Shown: positions 1-11,853, counted from the first letter of the stretch. The stretch is DNA of 64,000 nucleotides from Colletotrichum lupini (GCF_023278565.1 NC_064677.1:1-64000); one strand, 5' to 3'. Notes: generated from the sequence alone by a model not told the origin. Numbers and translations are program-made.

Positions 1-119
1 CCCTAACCCTAACCCTAACCCTAACCCTAACCCTAACCCTAACCCTAACCCTAACCCTAACCCTAACCCTAACCCTAACCCTAACCCTAACCCTAACCCT
101 AACCCTAACCCTAACCCTA
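1..119. repeat. Telomeric repeat (CCCTAA)n
   Basis: Nineteen perfect CCCTAA units followed by CCCTA, starting at base 1. The C-rich strand reads 5' to 3' from the window start, as expected at a left chromosome end; TTAGGG is the usual telomere unit of filamentous ascomycetes. The array stops abruptly at an AT-rich block. Confidence 0.98.
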
Positions 120-1522
120 GTTACGCTAGAGATTCTGGTTAAAATACTAGGATTAGGTATTTTAATATTTTTATTACAAAATATTAACTTATAATATAAA
201 TAACTAAAAGTTAAAAAAAGCGGGGAGGTCTCGGTTTATTAAAAAAAAATTAGAGTTAGTTTATAGTTTATTAATAAAAAAAGTACTATTTATATAAGAT
301 CTATATAATATAATAAAAGCGAGTATAATAAATAGGATTTTAATAGAAAAGAATCCTAAGTTAATAAAAGCTTTATAATAAATTTAAAAAGGAAAATCGA
401 AATAAAAAGTAATAGATTTATTATTATTTTTATTTATTAAGGGAATTAAAATAGGAAATATAATTAAAATCAACTAGGTATTTAATACTTAAATTCTTTT
501 ACTTATTAATAGTAAATAAAAAGTTAGCTTAAGTATTTAGTACTTAAATTTTTTTACTTACTAATAGCGAGTAAAATATTAATAGATATAATAGTTATTT
601 AGGGTTTATAAATTTTAAATTATTTTTTAATTTATTAATAATAAGTAAAAAGCTAGCTAAGGTAGTAGGTATTTAAGATTTATAAATTTTAAAATTTCTT
701 TTTAAGCCTAACCCTTCGGTACTTAATTAATACGGTCTGTGCCGCTCTCCCGAGGATAATAGCACTAAGGGGGATTTATCGCGAGCTTGCTTACTCGTGC
801 GCTAACCCCTTACGTTAGGACTTGGCATTGTGCTTCCCGTCGAATTCTAAGTCGTAGCTACTATTCTTAATAGAAGAAAGCACTGTTGAAACCATTCCCA
901 CGAGACGTGCTTATGGAAACCTGTGTGACCGCGAGCTGCTTAACCAATGCTTTACTATGACTAATGCTTTACTAGAGGTATAAATCAGGCTAGCGAGAGG
1001 ATCCTAATATAAGGGGATCATCCGCTCATTATTAAAATTCTTTCAATGACTATTTATTCATTTATCATAGTCGTCAATATACATTCAATAACCCCTGCCT
1101 GCCTAACTACTGCTCAATATATATCTAGGTTCGCTCTAGGAGCAATAAATACATTCGAAGGTTTAGACTAATTCGTTAGTCGGCTAATTGGTCTGTGCAA
1201 TCGGAGTCAGTTCAGGTTTCGCGCAAATGTGGCCCGTGGATAATGGAGGGAGTCTCAACTAGCTGTCCACAGAGACTTTGCGTGGCCATTGTCAGCTCGG
1301 GCTACGTCTGGCCCATAGAGTTCAAAGCATCTTCCTTTCAATTCGACGATCCGGTGCGCCACTTCTTTACCTCAAATCACAGCCCCTGAGCTATCCTGAA
1401 GCCCTACGATGTGATGTTGGCATCACAACTCTCAAATCCAAACTCTGGGCCGCACGACCGCATTATCAGCAGAGAGTAACATAATCGATATCTTTCAGCA
1501 GGCGACCTGCTACGAATCGTAG
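120..1522. other. AT-rich subtelomeric block, no intact gene
   Basis: From 120 to about 715 the sequence is almost pure A/T, rich in TpA, with stops in every frame, as expected of DNA altered by repeat-induced point mutation. From about 715 to 1522 base composition returns to normal, but I see no coding signal. No helicase-like telomere-associated gene was recognised. Confidence 0.7.
478..690. repeat. Degenerate tandem-like repeats in the subtelomere
   Basis: Two similar units of about 50 bp lie near 478-530 and 532-580. Both contain GTATTTARTACTTAAATTY followed by TTTTACTTAYTAATAG and a run ending in TAAAA. A third, partial, reordered copy lies near 625-690. Differences are mostly transitions, which fits RIP decay of a tandem subtelomeric repeat. 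Confidence 0.5.
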
Positions 1523-2032
1523 TCGAGTCACATCCTTTCTAACGAGTACGATGAAGCCGATCGTTCAACGCTGCTAGCGTACAAGACCGAAATCACAGAT
1601 GATAATGCCGGCACCGAAGCTGAACTTCCGGACGCTGGGAGAGCGCCCTTGCGTTCCGCTAGCTCGACTATCATCGACTTAAAACAGCCTCTCATCCAGG
1701 CTGAGAGAGCTGCTGCTGACCACGCCAGGCCGTGGTTTGGTATAATGGCGTCTGTCAAGGCTTTCTTTTGAAAGATCAACGACAACCTAGTCAATAACAG
1801 CTCGAATAACGCTCGTCTTGACTCTGCTAGCATGACGCCATGCGTGCAGCGGACCGTCACACGCTCTCATCAGGATCCGCGGTCTACACACGACGACGCA
1901 ACAGTGACCGTGGCTGGCATTTTGGACGAATCCATATTTGTTACTCCACGCCCACACCACGACGCGACGTCTTCGTCGGATCATCTGGAGGAGCATCGTT
2001 CTATAAAATCCTTAAACTCAAACGAATTTTAG
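1523..2032 (+). pseudogene. Coding-like remnant with one internal stop
   Basis: One frame stays open from after a TAG at 1520-1522 to the TAG at 2030-2032, except for a TGA at 1769-1771. About 168 codons read as plausible protein: acidic, Ser/Thr/Asp-rich, with segments such as ELPDAGRAPLRSASS before the stop and TVAGILDESIFVTPR after it. No initiating ATG or known domain was found. The TGA could be a mutated Trp codon, or the two halves could be exons of a longer lost gene. It is the most telomere-proximal coding-like sequence. Function unknown. Confidence 0.4.
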
Positions 2033-2278
2033 TTATTTAATATATATCAAATTGTAAATCGGGATGATAGAATTAAAAGGGTCCAGTTATTAATCTAAAT
2101 AATTAACAACATAAATACCCAATAATTGAAATTTAACATTTTAAGAATTGAAAATATTCAATCCCAATGAGCTTCTTAAATACAAGCTAAACTTTTTATC
2201 AACTAGTACTCCATAGAGAAGTTTCGATTATTTTTCTATATAATTTATTAGATAAGAGCTTACCTCATGAAGGGTAAT

Positions 2279-4981
2279 CTAGATATCTAATGTAGTCCGA
2301 CTCCTACCCAAACTTCGTCTAATCTCAGCGTCCTCATTCTGTTTTCTAACATTGTCCCAGCCGGGCAGCTTGACGGCATGGTCTAGTGCGACCGGCAAGC
2401 CCCTATGCCTACCACGAATCATCATAATAATCATTACCAGCTTTGAACCTGTGTACCAGCCGCCCACGAAGCTGAATGAGTAATTTGGCAGTCCCATAGA
2501 CAGTCCGATATTGGTATATCCCGACACGATTTCGAACAGGAAGTTGAATACGCTATAGGATCCTGGGTCCGCAATTGAATGAGACGTCTCGATAAGTGTG
2601 ATTAAGAATAGAGAAAACGCAATGGCCCAGATATCGTGTGACAGCTGTCCTCGAAGGTGCTGCGACACGAGGCTTACGTGGCCCTCGAAAGCCGAGGTAG
2701 ATCCTGACGCCTCGTTTGGGTCGTTGAAGTTAATAGCAGCAGACCGCTTCAGCCGGGGCCTCGCCGTTACGCCTACACCTTGGAAGTTATTCATCCTACT
2801 TTGGATCTGCTTGCCCACGAAGGAGGTGCCACGCCTGCCGATGGCGGCTATTTTCTTAATTGGCTTCGTAGAAATGCCCGACTTTTCTTGTGACGCGCCT
2901 GGTGCTGAGACTGCTGATCTTTCTAGGCCAAGGGTATGGCCAGACGTCGGTCGAGATAGGAGGGGCCCAAAGGTTGGCAGGAGCTCCTCTGCCGACTCGT
3001 CTGGAGTTGAGTTCAACTCCTCGGACTTTTCAGATTGTGTGGTGTAAATTCCCAGTGACCGTTCTTCGTACACCTTGAATTGAGTTAGTTTTGAGCGCAA
3101 GTCTCGACTAGACTAAAGAAGTAATGCCACTAACATTTGAGTTTCGCATGACGATGATCTCCGGGTACGCGGAAATATACATTACGATGACCCATAGGAC
3201 AAGAACGTCGAAATAGAGGCTTGACACAGAAACAACTGCGAAGCCTGAGGAAGGAATGCCTATAGGCAAAACAGTCAGCCAATCTCTAGAATAGAATGGC
3301 ATCGCCCTCATGACTTACTTAGTGCCTGAAATAGGGCCAGCCCGACTCGCTTTCCAACTGGGTATGCCTCGATAGCGGAGTTGCCAATGCTGAGAACCAA
3401 TAGAAGGACCCAGTCCATAACAGCAATGGTGCTGAACATTGTGACAAACACCAGATTGGCCTTGGAAGGAAACATCATCATGTACAAACGACGAGGGTAC
3501 TTCAGGATGAAGTCAAAAGCTTCCTTCCACACGGTGTATTCGTCGCTGTCAACAGAGACTTTCAAGACCAGACTGCAGAAGTAAACAGTGGCTCTGAGGA
3601 ACGCAGGAAACGCAGCGTTTCCGGCTAGAGAGAGGATGGTTACAATAGTTAAGACGAAGGCATCATTGTCAAAGGCTGTCACGCCTGCGTCGAGGAGCGT
3701 CATTCCAGCATTATTGAATGAAGAGACGGCTAAAAAAATGCCAGCCCACCAGGAATTTTGAGCGTTTACGGCTGTTATACTTTGGCTGTGCACGTACGAC
3801 CAGGCGCCGAGCGTGATGGCCCCAAGGATCTGCCAGAGTATCAAGTAGATGCAGACAATGGTAAACAGAATCTTGAGGGCGCGATATTCGACTCCACCCA
3901 GGTATTCGCGCTGTTCTTCTGTGAGGTCGAAGAACTGGCCGTTCCTGCCGACGGACTCCTTGTTCTCGTGGATGAAAGTCTTGAAATCGAAGCTTTCTGA
4001 AACGGACTGGCGACTGTCGTCACGACTGAAAGGCCTCCTCCTCGTAGCGGTATTCGACTTGGGCGAGAGCGGCTCGGTGGAACCAGTGGAGAAGCCAAGC
4101 CTTTGGCCTTCTTCGATACGTTCCAGCATGCCGGATGGTCCAGACTCTTGCTGGTTTGTCTGGCTATGGCTCCGGCCGTGGCCCTGGGATGTCGATCCCG
4201 TCAACTGGAAGGCATCAGCCTCAGCCTGCCGCTCGTGTCTACTCTTCTTTTGCTTCCGCTTGGACCCCTTGAAGGATGACATCACAGGAAGGCCAATCAT
4301 GGCTCCAGCCATGCCGACTATGGCGCCAGTCTTCTTTATCCTCCTGTTTCGTTCGGCCTCGACAATGTCCTCGAAACGCTTTTCAAAAACGCGAGCACGG
4401 AGCCAAATGGTGAAAATGGAGACGAATACAGGACTGCCAAGAACCATCATTAAGGCAATGATAGCCTGCTGGGCGGTAGCGAGTTTGCTGATGTCCACTG
4501 TGTTGAGTCCGGATGTGGTAAAGGCAGAGATGACGAGGAAAAGGCTGTCAATAAAGCTAATGCTATCAGCCGAGTGCGAAAGCCCGTGAAAGATGCCGGC
4601 AAAGATAAGCCCAGTGAATATGAAGTAGGCGTAGTGGGCTGTGATAAAGTTGACCGGAGGCAGGTATGGACGGACGGCAGCGCATGCTTCAGACATGTGG
4701 TCCGCCGTGACTGGATGGTCGACCTTGAACTTCTCCCAAAGTTGCCATGCCATCGTTGTCGATACTCGCTCCGAGGGCAGTAATGGTTTGCGTAAGTGAC
4801 GCGAGCGGACAAAGACACGAGCAAGCTCACGACTGACTTCGTCGTGAGAGGTTGTTGTTACTTGATAGGAGAAAAAGGAAGGATTGACCTTGCAGGTGAG
4901 AAGTTTGGCCGGCAACCAAAGAGGAAGCGTTGCACTTCCCCCTGATCGACTCATGCGCAATGATGCCTGCTCTGGAATCAT
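2279..4981 (-). CDS. TRK-type potassium transporter
   Basis: High-affinity K+ uptake carrier of the plasma membrane, TRK/HKT superfamily. I infer three exons, 4981-3319, 3259-3135 and 3073-2279, giving about 860 aa; both introns have GT..AG ends and join in frame. The four pore loops are visible: AFTTSGLNTVD (about residues 153-163), VSSFNNAGMTLLD (about 419-431), FQALSIPSSGFAVV across the first junction, and IVSGYTNIGLSMG in the last exon. A long charged cytoplasmic loop (about 200-365) separates the first and second repeats, as in fungal TRKs. The family signature NVYEERSLG is restored by removing intron 2. The N-terminus is uncertain: the chosen ATG adds about 100 residues before YLPPVNFITAHYAYF, and Met77 (4753) is an alternative. 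Loop 3 lacks the Arg usually found before its glycine. Confidence 0.9.
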
Positions 4982-5402
4982 ATCCGGTTGGCAGTCTGCA
5001 GGGGCGGCTTATCCCGGGCCCACCCGTTTTAAGAACAGCCCATTACCCGTGAACAGGGCTCAACGCACCACCTATTGGGCATTGGACAAGCTCACCGTTT
5101 CGTACTAATTATACCAACCATCCTGGTTAATTGTGTCTCTTCTTCAAGAGCTGTCAACAGCATCTTTTTTTTCTATCCTCTACAGTGAGCCAGTCCCTCG
5201 TGTAGAAATTCGTATCCTTCCTCTATACGACTGGGCATTGCCTGTGCCGTGTGTTCAAGTTCAATAGATTGATACTAACCTCCTTCAGAAGTGAAGACAT
5301 TGCGACCGATGCAAAGGAAAATACTAGGATATTGTGATCTAGCCAGATTACATACATTCGCTTGGCATTCATCCGGGTCAAAACCCGTTGAAATTTCTCT
5401 CT
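4982..5402. other. Intergenic region, nothing recognised
   Basis: Upstream region of the TRK gene and 3' flank of the aminotransferase. I see no gene or repeat in it. Confidence 0.6.
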
Positions 5403-6724
5403 TCATCCGATAGAAGCCAGGGGTATGTTGCTGTAGCCATTCGAAATGAACCTTGAGACCACCTCCAAGCCGTCTTTAAGCCGTTGAGATGGCATGCCAA
5501 GACCAATGCGGATCCATCCTGCATATTCCTTCCCAAAGCAGGTTCCTGGAACCAAGAGGACCCCTTCCTTCTCATGAAGTACTTTGCACAAGGACAAATC
5601 GTTCACAAGTCTGTCACCTCGCGTGAACTTCATGAATCCCAAGGCCGCTCCTACCGGTGCCACCCAACTGCACACATCCGAATGATGGTCAATAAAGGCC
5701 TGCACGATGAGTTTGTTTCGCTTTGCTTGCGAAATATTCTGGTGAACGATAGAAGCAGAGCGTTTTGAGTCCAGCGCAAAATCTGCGACATGTTCATCTA
5801 ATTGACTTGTGGCGATGAGGCAATAAGCACGAGCGTTAACACAAAGGTCAATGATGTCTTGGCTTGCCGACGCAAGCCAGCCGATGCGAATTCCCGCAAG
5901 AGAATAGCTTTTTGACAATGCACTGGTTGCTATGGTTTTTTCATAGCCTAGGGAGATGATAGAAGGCGGTGTTCGACTTTCGCTAAAAGAAGATGGGTAA
6001 AAAATTGGCCGGTAAATCTCGTCGCTGAAGACAATGATAGAGTGTTTTCGGGCTATGTCGATGATTTTAAGCAGCGCCGCCTCAGATAGAACTGTGCCCA
6101 GAGGATTGAGAGGATTGCTTTGATGCAATACCAAGTATTAGCTCGACTCTGTGCCTCTCTTAAATTGAGGGGAACTCACTTGATGACTATCATTTTGGTA
6201 TTTAATTTGATAAGTCCTTCCAGCTCATCAAAGTCGAAGTTCCACTCGTTTTGGGGGTCGGCCTTCCAGAAGCTTACTTCTGCGCCCAACGACCCAGGAA
6301 TAGCCTGAAGCTGAGGATAGCCAGGAGAAGGTACGATGACATGATCTCCAGGTCCAATCAAAGCATAGAAGACAATGAAATTGGCAAGTGACCCGCTGGC
6401 AGTGGTCAACACTTTTTCAAAGGACAAGTCCTCCGAATAGAGGTTTGCAATTTTGGATCGCAAGGAGGCGAGACCGGAGAAATCTGCGGGATAATCAAGA
6501 GGTTGAGATCGAAAAGAGGAGAGGAAGTCGTCGCAGTTCTCTTGGCCGGGAACAGCTTCAAGATCTGAGATAGATGCCGGATGCGCTGAGGTATGAGCAA
6601 GGTTGTGGCGGGTTGACGTTAATCGCTCCGCGAGCCACTAAGATAAACGATGAGTGCCGTTGCTTTCGATTGGAAACACAAAGACACTTACATGATCCAC
6701 TGCGAAAAATTCGAGCTTGACCAT
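5403..6724 (-). CDS. PLP-dependent aminotransferase, class I/II
   Basis: Fold type I pyridoxal-phosphate aminotransferase, close in style to fungal ACC-synthase-like proteins. Three exons are inferred: 6724-6692 (11 codons, beginning MVKLEFFAVDH), 6637-6180 and 6117-5403, giving 401 aa. The tiny first exon is supported by a GTAAGT donor, a TATCTTAG acceptor and the family-typical N-terminus. Visible motifs are PSPGYPQL in the cofactor region, NNPLNPLG (usually NNPNNPTG), SDEIYRPIFY, the Schiff-base lysine in SALSKSYSLAG, and IRIGW. The substrate cannot be told from sequence. It diverges from a decayed PLP gene at 7355, so the two may once have shared a promoter or pathway. No inactivating change was seen. 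Confidence 0.88.
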
Positions 6725-7354
6725 GATTCTACGATTCGATACCAGGAATGGGCGCAAAGAGAGGAGCAGGAAGAGGTGCAGGGCAAAGGTAATGAACAAT
6801 ATTTAGGAAATGATCAAGCGATTAAAACAGGCCACAGAATTCTAATGCAAGTTGACTGGTATATATTTCTTTATATAAAGTCCTTCCTAGGGAGATGGCG
6901 AGTGTGCTCTGCTTGCATATATTAAGGCGCGCCCTTTTTCCAGCCCCGTGGGGCGCGCCCTTCTTGAGACCAGACATACGGGCCTCGTATATCATCAGGG
7001 CGCTAAGATCGCCTGACGATTATTAGTGGGCTTCTTGACATCCTTCAATTACTGTAGGCTGTGGGCATGATAGTGACCCGCGGGGCAAAAGCTCACCAGA
7101 GAAAATTTGTTTGTTTTTCATCAAGAAACTTCACGTCACTATCAGATCCCCAGCATATCAAGTTAAGGACTTTTCGGCTCGACTGGCGCCGAAATCTCAA
7201 ACTTGGGCGGGACGCGGCTCTTTGAATAAATAAAAAAGCAGCTTTAATCATGGCTCTGCAAGAGAACAGTTGTCTTGTCTATGAACATTTCGCTAAATTC
7301 ATTTTTTCCAGAGCAGTTTATAATATTTCCTCTTAACCGTGACAATAAACTATA
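6725..7354. other. Intergenic region between divergent PLP-enzyme genes
   Basis: Shared upstream region of the aminotransferase and the cysteine-synthase-like pseudogene. Apart from the GC-rich repeat at 6926-6965 I see no feature. Confidence 0.6.
6926..6965. repeat. GC-rich direct repeat containing a palindrome
   Basis: GGCGCGCCCTTTTT at 6926-6939 is repeated as GGCGCGCCCTTCTT at 6952-6965. Each copy holds the 8-bp palindrome GGCGCGCC. It stands out from AT-balanced surroundings in the upstream region of the aminotransferase and could be a paired regulator site. Confidence 0.5.
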
Positions 7355-8254
7355 ATGCGGACAATTCTTGATTCGGCGGCAGATGCTTTCGGCTGCACAC
7401 CTCTCGTGCGCCTAGATCGAATCGCGTCTGCTCTCGGCCTCGATGGAACGATTTTTGCTGAACTTGGCTATCTGGATCCTGGTGATTCGAAAAGGGCCGT
7501 GTCGCGTTCGGCATCATAGAGGAAGCGTAAAGGTTGAGCACACTCAAGCCCGGCCAGCCAATTGCTGAGCTTACGAGTAGCAACGCGGGCACTGAGCTTT
7601 CGATTGTTTGCGCCAACAAAGGCTACAGATTCGTCGCTGCCATGCACAAGGGACTTTATTGGACGTGCCGCAAGATGGCCGCACTGGGCGCTGAGGTTTT
7701 GCTCATTTACCAAATGCCAGACTCGGTACCTAGAGAGGTTTCGAGACCTTATCTGCAACCTGTGGGAGAAAAGGTAAGACAGATCGAAATCAAGCTCAGG
7801 GCGTTCCGTGCCGACAAGTGGTTCACTCGCGACGGAAATTGGTAGACCCATTACAGCGGAACTGGGACGGAGCTTTGGGACAGAGCAATGGCAATCTTGA
7901 TGGGTTTGTTGATTACGTCGGCTTAGGAGGCGCATCTGCTTGTGTGACAAAACGACTCAGGGCACTGAACCCATCCAGCAATGCTTCACTGTCGAACCTC
8001 ACGAAGCAGCCGTCTTGGCTGATCAGCCTGTTTCTCGACCAGTGCATCCTATTCAGGGAAAAGACTATGTGATGACTAGCGTGATTGCGCGCAAGGAGGG
8101 ATTATTTGGATGGTTCTCCCGCGGCGCGAACATAAGCGCGGCTTTTGAATCGCTCAAGGCGCCCGTGCAAGGGTTGACGGCTTCAATCGTAATTTGCAAC
8201 TCAGGTCAAAAGTACCTGTCAACCAATCTTTGGGCTGATATATCAAAGAAATGA
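7355..8254 (+). pseudogene. Cysteine-synthase-like gene, decayed
   Basis: Remnant of a fold type II PLP enzyme (cysteine synthase/cystathionine beta-synthase family). From an ATG at 7355 the start reads through GCTPLVRLDRIASALG and the lysine region DPGDSKR, then hits TAG. After frame changes the match resumes with IIEEA, a stop, LKPGQPIAELTSSNAGTELSI (family SGNAGTGL), LGAEVLLI, RAFRADKWFTRDGNW, a stop, SNGNLDGFVDYVG, FTVEPHEAAVLADQPV, EGLFGWFSRGANISAA and NSGQKYLSTNLW before TGA at 8252-8254. At least two nonsense codons, three or more frame shifts and a deletion between the HPIQG segment and EGLFGW break it. The glycine-rich phosphate loop also carries replacements. It is certainly non-functional as written. 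Confidence 0.88.
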
Positions 8255-9467
8255 TGTATAGCTAGCTATTCTCTGCGAAATACGCGGGAAAAAACTAAGG
8301 AAGGCCATTCTCGCCCTAGGAACATCTCTTTGCTAAGTTCGACGCCAGTTGCACGCTTTTCTGTTCTCTTGTTCACCTGAGTCGATTTGACATGATTATC
8401 TCGCATCATCCTCGGTGATAGGCAAATATGTCACGAAACAGGAATGCTATCGCTTTGTCCCGTGCTACTCCGCGTGAACCTCACATTCGCTCAGCATACA
8501 GACTGCTCTCTTTTCTTCGACTTAGATGAGTTGATTCAATCCACTTTGAACCCACTCCATGTGCCCATTTCTGCGTTCCATAACTCTTGACAAAAGAGTT
8601 GCTGGTGACGTTGCCAGCCTGACTGGAAGTAAGTGGACCATACAGTAAGGTAGCCACGTGCTATCAGTACCCTAAGTATAACTCATACTGAGAGCAACAT
8701 CGCGCGGCCCTCAAACGGATTGTCTGTCCTTTGTACATTGTCGCAAGTTGAACAAATGCACCACACACCTATGGCACCATTCGTTCCTAGCAAAAGTGGC
8801 TAAGCTCTGAGAAATGGCTGCCCATTCACAACAGCCACGAATGGCCACGTAAGCGTGATTCATTTTGAGCGAAGAATGTATCATGTGGCTAGCTGAACAC
8901 AATATCTCTACAGCCCCGCCTCAAGAGAAGACCTGGAGAACGTTCTTTGACTGTTATCTCAAGAAAGCTAACCACGATTAGAATTTGACCCCCTGTAAGA
9001 CTTAGCGTTCTCAATGCTGGAGGCCTGGATATTGTCAACAAGCTAGGGAATGCATTTCCCCTTATGCGTTAAATGGAGCACAAAATCTACCTTAATGCGG
9101 AACCCAAAGAGCAATAAGAAGTTGCATTCTCCTCAACAAGCCTTGTCTCGCACAGTGCAGTTGATGGTTGTATTACATTCGCTATTACTTTCCCTATTCG
9201 AATTGTATTTTAAGGATACACCAAGCTTCGTTTATGGGCTTAAGTTGTGGAGTCTGAGGATTTAAACCGTCTCTGGGACGCTTCAAAAGGTTGACAAGCC
9301 ATTGGAGAAAGTACCTATTGACGAATGTTGGCCACCTAGCTGAAATCCTAGAAACTCAACGCCAAAAGCTGATCAATCAGCACGGCTATTTCAGGCTTTG
9401 GGGCTGCATATTTCAATAACGGGCCCATCGGAAACCTGCATGCCTCTCACCGGTACTGGAACAGAAA
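8255..9467. other. Intergenic, nothing recognised
   Basis: Normal base composition, only short frames without domain motifs, no repeats seen. Confidence 0.6.
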
Positions 9468-9758
9468 ATGTCAACGCCACTGCACCCAGTCTATACGCCC
9501 AGAGAGAAAGAGTTTCCTTTGCCTGACAAGGCAGCATGCCTCGATATTACTATCTGGCTGTTCGGATGGATCATCGAGCTCGAAAAAGAACTGCGCTAGG
9601 CCATTCCCTTTCTCAATCCCGATCATCAAATGATGCAAGGCTCCGACTTTGCAGCAGAGGAGTCTACAGGCTTCACGTGGGCAAAGACCAAGGCTCATTT
9701 CTGCTATTCCCACTCATGGACTCGTGACTTAGGGACACAAAGGACTTACGTGTGTTGA
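9468..9758 (+). pseudogene. Coding-like remnant with one internal stop
   Basis: From ATG 9468 a 43-codon frame (beginning MSTPLHPVYTPREKEF and including ITIWLFGWIIELEKEL) ends in TAG at 9597-9599. The same frame then continues for 52 codons (including FLNPDHQMMQGSDFAAEES) to TGA at 9756-9758. The amphipathic, Trp-rich text looks like genuine protein, so the TAG is probably a nonsense mutation. Family not recognised. Neighbouring remnants in the same 3 kb suggest a zone of gene decay. Confidence 0.45.
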
Positions 9759-9916
9759 ATCATGGTTTGTTTATCTAACTTTGAGAATGCACACAACTTC
9801 GGTATCAGAAGAGCTTAAGCTCTCAATCTAGTCACTAAGCTCCAGCAGCTCTGGCATCGATGCTTTCAGATGGCATGTTCCATGCATGTTACTGTTCACA
9901 TCCGCTCAATCGGAGA

Positions 9917-10231
9917 TCAACGGCCACAGTTGATGTTCCAGGATGTAATGCCATTCCCAAAGAGATCGTCGAAATGAGGAGTCTCCCAGGTTCCATCTTG
10001 GTGTAAGGCTTGGAAAGAGTACGCTGGTACTTGCGACGGCTCAGCCGAAGTTGCAGAGCCGTTGGTCTTGTCATTTCTATTCAGTTCAAGCGTGTGTCTA
10101 GCACTTCAAGGAAGCATTGCTCCAAACTCGCACCCTGTTGTGACGGTAGATGAGCCGGGATCGCCCAGAGCCTGAAAGCCCATGAGCGTAACCGGAGCTG
10201 TCGGGGTGGGATCTCCGGAATTAAAGATTCT
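9917..10231 (-). pseudogene. Coding-like remnant with one internal stop
   Basis: One minus-strand frame is open for 105 codons except for a TGA at 10108-10106. It contains PVTLMGFQALGDPGSSTVTTG upstream of the stop and SFQALHQDGTWETPHFDDLF and GNGITSWNINCGR downstream, ending in TGA at 9919-9917. The composition is that of a secreted or globular protein. No ATG and no recognisable family. A 126-codon frame on the same strand overlaps it but reads less like protein. Confidence 0.4.
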
Positions 10232-11853
10232 TCATTTCGTTTTCTTGCGCCTGTAGCATACTCTAACCTTTTTACCGCGTTCTGGATGACTATCATTAAT
10301 ATATGAAGAGTTCTTGTTGTAGCTGGCTCCCAAAAACTCTTGAAGCAGTAGGAAAGACTCATATGAGGGCAAAGTCTGCAGGCAAGGATCACTCTGTTAT
10401 ATTTTACATAATACAGATATAAAGAGCTATTATCGCGTTGATAAAATAGGGATGAAGCCATTTGGTAGGAAGATTAGTGCTGTGACCAATGGGAAGTTCA
10501 AGTACAGTCAAAGATACGGGAGACAGTGGCAAACAGCCTGAGCTTCTTAAAACGATTGGTGTCGATCATTGTATTTACAAGCTGGGTAATAGAGCGGGCA
10601 GCGGCTGAGTACAGTATCCCATAACTTGTCATTCTCGTGACCATCGAAATCATGGAACAGATCAGAAGTCTTGAGGTAATTCAAATTTAGTCTCAACTTG
10701 GATAGCACTGAACGTTAAGGGGGAACATGCACACTGAGCCGCAATACCAGGCACCAATACTCGACATCACCTTGTTTCTGAGGTTCACCTGGAGGAAATT
10801 GGAGTCTATACGAGGTACATGAGGTCAGGCAAATGGAAAGGGAAGTTAAGGTGAAGGGCCGGAACTCGGAGATGATTGTCCAACAAGCCGCTCATAGCCG
10901 AGTAGAAAGGATTGAATCAACCAATCAAGTTCAACTCCAAGTATTCCTGTGGAGCATTCTCTGTTGGTCATGTCTTACTGGTTATGACAACCTGCTTCAA
11001 TCGATTAGACCACCCCGCATAGTAGTCTGCCAAGCTCACTTCGAAAAGGTTCTTGACCTATCAACCGCTTACTTCCCTCGATAGGATCCATTCGGATACG
11101 GTTGATTCACTCAAACTGATTGGACTGACCATAGTAAACTGGATGAAGGGAAGGCTTTCACTTTTTTGTCGCTTAAGTATGACACTTGAGTATGGTGTCG
11201 GGCACAGAAACTGCGGGATTTACTTTAGGCTAGCGATCCATTATCTGCGATGTCACATCGTATGCGCCTGGGCAAGCCGTTGTAAGAAAGAGATGCTACG
11301 AAGGTTTCCTCGGCGTAAGCGCTATAGGCACCCAAAAGGGCAGTTTATTGTAAACTTGCAGGCCAATGCTTCAAGGATCAATGCCAAGAAGCGGGCAGAC
11401 TAGAGGCATGTCTTGCACGAAAGGACTTCCCGAGCTCGTCCTATCCGCCGGGCACTTGCCGGACTGCGCGCACAAATTGATAGTAGTTGAGGACAGCAAT
11501 TGCAATATGCGATCCAGCAAGGTAGATTTTGAGGGACCTAACTCGAAAAGGTGAAGAGAATAGCACGGCATGAAGAGTCTCATGGTTTAAGGCTTCCACT
11601 CAATGCCGATGGGGGAAACGCCCGCGAGCGGTAAAGAGAGTTTCACCGGGGCGGTGGCGATACCCTCACATGTTGTCTAGATATGCATAGGATACTTCAG
11701 ACTGATGTCAGCTAGCAACTGGCGCCCCATCTGCGATGTAGTAAGACGGCACAGGAGGGGCCACCGTATCATGACTCCGAGCAGTCATCGGCAACTCTTT
11801 CTCTTATTTAGAATAATGGACCTCATAGTACAGACAACTTGGAAAAGAAGGGG
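10232..11853. other. Intergenic, nothing recognised
   Basis: No convincing coding frame, repeat or RNA gene seen. Confidence 0.55.

Noticed and set aside
10081..10461. 126-codon minus-strand frame
   Set aside because: Its text is not protein-like, and another frame on the same strand fits a remnant better over 9917-10231.
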